DNA from: an uncultured Alphaproteobacteria bacterium
GTDB lineage: Bacteria > Pseudomonadota > Alphaproteobacteria > RF32 > CAG-239
NCBI GenBank assembly: GCA_934271715.1
Contig: CAKQRZ010000002.1
Span: forward strand, 1-64,000
Length of the DNA stretch: 64,000 nucleotides
Reading direction: 5' to 3'
The translations under genes were made by a program, and so were the position numbers. The stretch's first letter is position 1. Every line of letters starts with the position of its first letter. The notes beneath the pieces were generated by a model. That model searched no databases and had not been told where the DNA came from. It saw nothing but the letters and a program-made list of their open reading frames with translations. Positions 59,101-64,000 of the stretch are shown here, in pieces.

Positions 59101-59771
59101 CGGCTCAGACTTTTTATAAGGTTCGGCAGCAGGTTGACAGTTTGCTGAGCGGCGTTTTTCCAAAAGTCAGCATATTGCTGTTCAGAAAACGGATGTCCCG
59201 GAATGTCGCTGATTTGGCGCAGGCAGAGCAGGGGCTTGCTATAGATATAGCAGGTTTGGGCAATGGCCGCGCTTTCCATATCCACAGCCAAAGCCTCCGG
59301 AAAATGACGGCTGATTGCGGCAAGCTCGCCGGTTTGAGTGATAAATTTATCGCCGCAGCAGATAAGTCCCTGCGGATAGCCGGAAAGTTTTTCGCATAGC
59401 TCCGGAGCGGAATGATACAGCGCCGGAAATTCCTGGATTTGTCCGTAAGCGTTTGGTTCGCCGCACCATACATCGTGATAGACAATGTCAGAGCCGATAA
59501 TATATCCGCCGATATGCAGCTTGTTGCTGAGCCCGCCGGAAATACCGATATTTAAGATAAAATCCGGTGCGAAAGTTTCAATTAAATCGGCGGTGCAGAG
59601 TGCGGCGTTGACTTTGCCGATGCCGGAAACAACGGCAAAAAGCTCGCAATTTTCTAAAATTCCGTGATAAAAAGTATGACTTTTGCCTTTTTCTTTAGTA
59701 AAATCAGACACGGCAGAGGCAAAAAGCTCCAGTTCTTTATTCATGGCGAAAATAATGCCGATTTTTTTCAT
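59097..59771 (-). CDS. mtnN: MTA/SAH nucleosidase
   Basis: 224 residues from the ATG at 59771, which has AAAGGAG upstream. PNP/UDP phosphorylase fold: GIIFAMNKELELF at the start, VVSGIGKVNAALCTADLIE, ILNIGISGGLSNKLHIGGYI, the catalytic AVDMESAAIAQTCY, and RQISDIPGHPF with the second catalytic Asp. It hydrolyses S-adenosylhomocysteine and methylthioadenosine. It is divergent from metK, so the making and recycling of SAM products share one control region. Confidence 0.9.
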   Translation of the reverse strand: MKKIGIIFAMNKELELFASAVSDFTKEKGKSHTFYHGILENCELFAVVSGIGKVNAALCTADLIETFAPDFILNIGISGGLSNKLHIGGYIIGSDIVYHDVWCGEPNAYGQIQEFPALYHSAPELCEKLSGYPQGLICCGDKFITQTGELAAISRHFPEALAVDMESAAIAQTCYIYSKPLLCLRQISDIPGHPFSEQQYADFWKNAAQQTVNLLPNLIKSLSR

Positions 59772-59830
59772 ATCATAGCTCCTTTTTTGCTTAAAATAAC
59801 AGGCGGCGGCAAAATAGGCAACATAAAAAC

Positions 59831-59942
59831 TTGACAATGCACAAGGCTTATGCTTAATATATACGGTGCGGGAATGACAACCGCTATGTGGATTTATAAC
59901 CGACTTGTCCAGCAGTCAAATGGACTAAAAAGGAGAAAAGAT
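59831..59942 (+). promoter_or_regulatory. metK promoter and structured leader
   Basis: TTGACA (59831-59836), 17 bases, TTAATA (59854-59859) give a start near 59866. The leader of about 77 bases can form CGGT/ACCG (59864-59867 with 59899-59902) around a GCGG/CCGC hairpin with loop GAATGACAA, and a GTCC/GGAC hairpin (59907-59925) directly before the AAGGAG site. The layout would suit translational control by SAM, but it does not match a riboswitch class I can name. Confidence 0.5.
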
Positions 59943-60941
59943 ATGTTAAAGACAGCCGAAGCTGTGTCTTTGGGACACCCTGATAAAACAGCAGATTATA
60001 TTTCAAGCTATATTTTGGACAGATGTTTGGATCAGGACCCGTCTGTTCGCTATGGCGTTGAAGTTATGGTAAAAAATCAGACTGTAGTTTTAGGCGGAGA
60101 AATCAGCGGTAAAATTTCGTTTGAATTTATGGAAGAGCATGTGCGGCAAGCCGTGCGGGAGATTGGCTATGATGCGCGCTATGCTAAAATTTGGGGCGAT
60201 GAAGCCCTGAATGCCGATAAAGTGCGGGTTTTGGATTTAATCAGCTGTCAATCGGCTGAGATTGCTCAGGGCGTGGAGCGTGACGGCTGGGGCGACCAAG
60301 GAGTGTTTGTGGGCTATGCCTGCCAAGGAAACGGCAATATTCCGGCCGAATTATATCTTGCGCGGCGTTTGTGCAAGGCTTTGTATGAAAAAGCGCGTTT
60401 GAGCGATAATTTAGGTTTGGACATTAAAACCCAGATTACTATGGACGGCGGCAAAATCAAAACAGCGGTAGTCGCTATTCCGATGAAACAGCAAGAGGAG
60501 CTGCGCCCGTTTGCGGCGGAAATTTTGGAGCAGGAACCGGAAAAGCTGATTGTAAACGGCACCGGCTGCTACACTTGTCATTCCAGTGTGGCGGACTGCG
60601 GTGTTACGGGGCGCAAGCTGGCGTGCGATTTTTATGAAACGGCGAGTCCTATAGGCGGCGGTTCGCCATGGACCAAAGACGCAAGCAAGGCAGATTTGAC
60701 GCTGAATTTATATGCCCGCCGTTTAGCGGTGGAGAACTTAAAGGACAATGACGAGGCTTGGGTGTATCTTTCGGCTTGTATCGGGCGTTCTGAGTTGCCG
60801 AGCACGGTTTTGAAGACCCGTAAAGGCGATAAATTTGCCGAACAGTTGCTGGCGGTGGAAAGCCGTCCGTCTGTTTTGATTGAGCGTCTGGGCTTGAATA
60901 AGCCGGTATTTGCCAAGCTTTGCCGCGATGGTTTGCTTTGA
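59943..60941 (+). CDS. metK: S-adenosylmethionine synthetase
   Basis: 332 residues from the ATG at 59943 (AAAGGAG site); an earlier frame start lies in the leader. EAVSLGHPDKTADYISSYIL is the N-terminal ATP/Mg site, GWGDQGVFVGYAC corresponds to the GDQG motif, VNGTGCYTCHSSVADCGVTG and ASPIGGGSPWTKDASKADLT correspond to the usual glycine-rich and lysine regions. The protein is shorter than the usual 380-390 residues and its motifs are altered (GCYTCHSS for GRFVIGGP; SPIGGGSPWTKDASKAD for GGGAFSGKDxxKVD), so it belongs to a divergent MetK branch. It makes SAM from methionine and ATP. Confidence 0.9.
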   Translation: MLKTAEAVSLGHPDKTADYISSYILDRCLDQDPSVRYGVEVMVKNQTVVLGGEISGKISFEFMEEHVRQAVREIGYDARYAKIWGDEALNADKVRVLDLISCQSAEIAQGVERDGWGDQGVFVGYACQGNGNIPAELYLARRLCKALYEKARLSDNLGLDIKTQITMDGGKIKTAVVAIPMKQQEELRPFAAEILEQEPEKLIVNGTGCYTCHSSVADCGVTGRKLACDFYETASPIGGGSPWTKDASKADLTLNLYARRLAVENLKDNDEAWVYLSACIGRSELPSTVLKTRKGDKFAEQLLAVESRPSVLIERLGLNKPVFAKLCRDGLL

Positions 60942-60975
60942 TGACGCTTGACAAGCGGGGCTGATTGCCGTATTT

Positions 60976-61009
60976 TGTCCTCAAGTTTTTAATTTGAGGA
61001 CATTTTTTT
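60976..61009 (+). terminator. metK terminator containing the next gene's ribosome site
   Basis: TGTCCTCAA (60976-60984) pairs with TTGAGGACA (60994-61002), followed by seven T. The GAGGA ribosome site for the gene starting at 61011 lies inside the 3' arm, so the hairpin can both stop transcription and hide the ribosome site. Confidence 0.85.
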
Positions 61010-61010
61010 G

Positions 61011-63281
61011 ATGACAAAGCAAGAGTTATTGGCTCCGGCCGGAGATATAGAAGCCGGCTATGCGGCGCTTTATTACGGTGCGGACGCGGTTTATTTGGGA
61101 TTGCCTAAGTTTTCGGCGCGGGCGACTGCAACAAACTTTGACGAACCGGCTTTAAATGAATTTACGGCCTATGCGCACCACCTGAAACGCAAGGTTTATG
61201 CGGCGATTAACACGGTTTTGCAGGAAGACGAACTGCCGGATTTGCTGCAAATGCTGGATATGTGCGTGCGCTGCCGGATTGACGGTGTTATTTTGCAGGA
61301 TTTGGGCGTGGCAAGGGTTATGCAGGAAAAATATCCGCAGATTGAGCGTCACGCCAGCACGCAAATGGCGGTGCATAACAAGGAGGGCGCGCTGTTTTTG
61401 CAAAAAATGGGCTTTAAACGCGTGGTTTTGGCTCGCGAGCTGACTTTGGCGGAAATCAAAGAAATCGCCGCTATTCCTAACTTGGAAACCGAAGCTTTTA
61501 TTCATGGCGCATTATGCTATTCTTACAGCGGATTATGTCAGTTTTCGGCTTTGGAATACGGGCGCAGCGCCAACCGCGGTAAATGCTTGTATCCGTGCCG
61601 GGCCTGCTTCAAAAGCGGCGGAAAAGAAGCGCATTATTTTTCTATGAAAGATATGGCTTTGCAAGAAAAAGTACTGCAAATGCCGGTGACTTCTCTCAAA
61701 ATTGAAGGACGTAAAAAGTCTGCGCTGTATGTGGCGGCGGTAACTGATTATTATCGGCGGATTTTGGACGGAAAAGGTGCGGATTCCGAGCGTGAAGAAC
61801 GGATTAAGCAAATTTTCTCTCGTCCGTGGTGTCAATTCCATTTTGAGGGCAAAAACAAAGATATTATAGACCGTAATTTTGTGGGGCATAGAGGCTTGCC
61901 GGTCGGCGAAGCGGAACAAAGCAGCCATGGCTGGCTGCGCTTTAAAACAGCGCATAAAATCGCGCGTCACGACGGTTTGCAGATAGATATTCCGGGTATG
62001 GAAAAGCCGTTCGGCTTTGCGGTGCAGAAAATACGCGTCAATAAACAGAATGTGTTTGAGGCAAAATCCGGTGCGGTGGTGGAAATTGAATTGCCGCGCC
62101 AATGTCCACAGCTGGGCAAGGGCTGGAAAGTTTATTTAGCCTCTGCCAGCGAAGTAAAAGGCGCTTATCATTATGAAAAACCTAAAGCTGGATTATATCG
62201 TAATAATAATGATATATCAGTTGAAGTTAAAGTTTTAGATAATTGTATAACCGCTAAATCCGGCGCTTATGCGGCGGAGGTTAAAGGACAGTTTGCGCCG
62301 GCGAATAATCCGCAGAAAAGCCAAGAGGCAATACAGGCGGCATTTGCCAAAACCGGCGATACTAACTTTAACTTGGCTGAATTACATATTGAAAATCCAT
62401 ATAATTTATTTACTCCGTCTTCACTGCTGAATGAATTGCGGCGGGAACTGTATAGTCAAATTAAGTTTGAACAGCCGAATGTGGCTTTGCCGGAAACGGA
62501 AACGCGGGCAAAAGGCAGTTGGCAGCCTAAATTTGCGGTAAAAGTTGATAATCTTAACTATCTGGAAAATCTGGATTTAGACAGTATAAGTGAAATCATT
62601 TATTTAATCAGCCCGAATAGTGATTTGAGTGGATTAAGCAAGCTGCCGAAAAATAAGGTTAGGATAGCTTTGCCTGCGGTTTGCCGTCATCCGCAGCTAT
62701 ATGCCGATATTATTGCTAAATTGCTTGCCGGCGGCTACAAAAAATGGGAAGCGGCCAACTATTGGACTTTGGAGATTTTGCCGCTGAATCATCTGGATAT
62801 CAGCTTTGATTCATCTTTGTATATGCTGAATACGCAGGCCATCGCCATGGCTAAGGAAATCGGAGCGTCGCAAGTTACGTTATCGCTTGAAGACACTAAA
62901 ATAAATATTTGTAAAATAATTGAAAAATCTTGTTTGCAAACAAGTCTGATTGTTTATCAAGATGTTCCTTTGTTTACAAGCGTGGGCTGTATCAGAGATA
63001 ATGATTGCCGCAGCTGTACGCATGGCGAAAAGTGGTTTGATATGGAACAAAACGGCCATAAATACAAGGCGTTATCTCGTGATTGTCAAATAATGATGTT
63101 TGATGCTGCTCCGTATTGCATAGCTTCAGAAGCTAAAGATTTGCAGCCGGATTATTTCCGTATGGACTTTTGCTATCGTTCTTGTACTGCCGAAAAAGTC
63201 GCGGAAATTGTTGATAAGTTACTTAAATTTAATAATGTAACTAACTGTATTTGTGGTAATTTTTTAAGTAAACTTATCTAA
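61011..63281 (+). CDS. Peptidase U32 family protein
   Basis: 756 residues from the ATG at 61011. The N-terminal U32 domain has LLAPAGDIEAGYAALYYGAD at the start, HASTQMAVHNKEGALFLQKM, ELTLAEI, and the signature EAFIHGALCYSYSGLCQFSA followed by GRSANRGKCLYPCRACF with several Cys. A long C-terminal part (about 400-756) is found in the RlhA-like group, which hydroxylates or otherwise modifies RNA rather than cutting protein; later Cys (GCIRDNDCRSCTHGEKWF) may bind a cluster. A second, SAM- or prephenate-dependent role in tRNA modification (TrhP) is also possible. Its expression depends on read-through of the terminator hairpin. Confidence 0.88.
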   Translation: MTKQELLAPAGDIEAGYAALYYGADAVYLGLPKFSARATATNFDEPALNEFTAYAHHLKRKVYAAINTVLQEDELPDLLQMLDMCVRCRIDGVILQDLGVARVMQEKYPQIERHASTQMAVHNKEGALFLQKMGFKRVVLARELTLAEIKEIAAIPNLETEAFIHGALCYSYSGLCQFSALEYGRSANRGKCLYPCRACFKSGGKEAHYFSMKDMALQEKVLQMPVTSLKIEGRKKSALYVAAVTDYYRRILDGKGADSEREERIKQIFSRPWCQFHFEGKNKDIIDRNFVGHRGLPVGEAEQSSHGWLRFKTAHKIARHDGLQIDIPGMEKPFGFAVQKIRVNKQNVFEAKSGAVVEIELPRQCPQLGKGWKVYLASASEVKGAYHYEKPKAGLYRNNNDISVEVKVLDNCITAKSGAYAAEVKGQFAPANNPQKSQEAIQAAFAKTGDTNFNLAELHIENPYNLFTPSSLLNELRRELYSQIKFEQPNVALPETETRAKGSWQPKFAVKVDNLNYLENLDLDSISEIIYLISPNSDLSGLSKLPKNKVRIALPAVCRHPQLYADIIAKLLAGGYKKWEAANYWTLEILPLNHLDISFDSSLYMLNTQAIAMAKEIGASQVTLSLEDTKINICKIIEKSCLQTSLIVYQDVPLFTSVGCIRDNDCRSCTHGEKWFDMEQNGHKYKALSRDCQIMMFDAAPYCIASEAKDLQPDYFRMDFCYRSCTAEKVAEIVDKLLKFNNVTNCICGNFLSKLI

Positions 63282-63326
63282 TGAAAAAAACTCGTCTAAT
63301 GGTCTACTACTTTTAACTTTTTGTGC

Positions 63327-63470
63327 TTGTGTACTAATTTGTACACGGCGCAAAAAAGTTAATGCATATTAGCCTCATTATCCGAGTTTTCGTTAGTCCT
63401 TTATGTACTAGTATGTACACTGCGAAAAAATCTTACTTCGCATTAAGCTTATTATCCGAGCTTCCGCGGT
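63327..63470 (+). repeat. Two-copy tandem repeat with hairpin
   Basis: Two units of about 66-75 bases: each begins with a short palindrome (GTGTACTAATTTGTACAC, TGTACTAGTATGTACA), then GCGNAAAAA, and ends with ATTATCCGAG plus TTNCG. They lie between the U32 stop and the stop of the edge pilin-like gene. They may act as terminators for both. Confidence 0.5.
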
Positions 63471-63472
63471 TT

Positions 63473-64000
63473 TTATTTAGAATTAAAAATTATGGTCATA
63501 TGCACGCCAAAAGCCACATTTTTGCATTTTCTATTTGTTTCTTCTACAGTTTCAGAGGCTAAATCCTTACCATAATATATAATGCTATAAGATGAATTTT
63601 CACTCTCTGTTTTCCAGCTGCGCAGCTCTTCTATTTGATTAGCCAGCGGTTTTATAACTTGCACAACATTGCGGCAAAGTTCTTGATATGGCGAAATTCC
63701 TTCTCCTGCGGTCGGCACATAGTATAAACGAATAAAATAAACACCGTAGCCATAGCCAACTTGCGCTCTGATGCCGTATTTATCTTGAATCCAATTATCA
63801 TCATATTTTGTTTCTTCCGGAAGCAGCCCCATTGCTCCCAACATTGGTGTCAAATCAATGTCTGGGGCATCGCCAATATCCGGCGGTAAATTGCTTTGGA
63901 ATCTGATAACTCCGGATATCAATTCTGTCAGCATATTTTTCTGTACATTTGACCGCCACATCATCATAGCTTTGGAGTAGCCGGCAATCCCGCCAACTGA
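63473..64000 (-). CDS. Pilin-like protein, cut by the right window edge
   Basis: The frame enters from the right edge with SVGGIAGYSKAMMMWRSNVQ, the end of the prepilin helix; the cleavage site is outside the window. The globular domain has LTPMLGAMGLLPEETKYDDN and RAQVGYGYGVYFIRLYYVPT, and ends with FGVHMTIIFNSK; it lacks the C-terminal Cys pair of its relatives apart from one Cys (NRKCKN). It is the eighth member of the family seen here. Confidence 0.8.
   Translation of the reverse strand, partial: SVGGIAGYSKAMMMWRSNVQKNMLTELISGVIRFQSNLPPDIGDAPDIDLTPMLGAMGLLPEETKYDDNWIQDKYGIRAQVGYGYGVYFIRLYYVPTAGEGISPYQELCRNVVQVIKPLANQIEELRSWKTESENSSYSIIYYGKDLASETVEETNRKCKNVAFGVHMTIIFNSK

Overview
The window looks like a piece of an AT-rich, probably host-associated alphaproteobacterial chromosome. 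This is inferred from a type II-C Cas9, a DUF3768 gene (a family common on alphaproteobacterial mobile elements), Rickettsia-like palindromic repeats inserted in frame inside genes, and ordinary proteobacterial housekeeping genes (thrS, metK, peptidase U32, cold-shock protein). The species cannot be named from the sequence alone.

Layout. (1) 1-900: a 5'-truncated pilin-like gene and tRNA-Gln(UUG). (2) About 920-15465: an integrated element between two copies of a 12-bp sequence. It carries a large serine recombinase, a frameshifted and motif-less second recombinase, an MT-A70-like protein with a degraded catalytic motif, a C5-cytosine methyltransferase, a candidate type II restriction-modification pair, a DinJ/YafQ toxin-antitoxin pair, a four-gene DUF3768 operon, a GHKL-ATPase/nuclease-like protein, and several structured noncoding stretches. 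(3) 15.5-21.2 kb: ISL3-type transposase debris, a MarR-controlled HlyD/ABC-2 export operon and a truncated epimerase. (4) 21.4-34.6 kb: glycosyltransferase, thrS, small membrane proteins, pilin-like genes, and a secreted MORN/ankyrin protein. (5) 35.1-44.6 kb: a minus-strand surface-glycan operon (gmd, cupin epimerase, NAD-epimerase, nucleotidyltransferase, two HAD-headed proteins, PRPP synthetase). (6) 44.8-48.7 kb: three more pilin-like genes. (7) 48.9-55.7 kb: a type II-C CRISPR-Cas locus with tracrRNA, cas9, cas2, a 14-repeat array and a displaced, inverted cas1. (8) 55.8-63.3 kb: an unknown protein, a GT-C membrane glycosyltransferase, MTA/SAH nucleosidase, metK and peptidase U32. (9) At the right edge, another pilin-like gene leaves the window.

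Two themes recur. The first is a paralogous family of at least eight short pilin-like proteins sharing a type IV prepilin N-terminus. Several carry signs of switching: a (CT)n tract that puts one gene out of frame, 21-bp inverted repeats around promoter-sized segments upstream of two genes, and an attenuator-like leader in front of a tandem pair. Three also carry repeat sequences inserted in frame in the leader that would be removed on maturation. The second theme is RNA structure. Beside the tracrRNA lies a tandem array of four units, each an invariant 11-nt box followed by a hairpin with different arm sequences. At 32.36 kb four hairpins with a shared loop are repeated every ~90 bp. Inside the mobile element there is a multibranched fold near 5.24-5.38 kb and a stack of five same-direction terminators. 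I cannot match these elements to known RNA families by eye; they are the best candidates here for undescribed systems.
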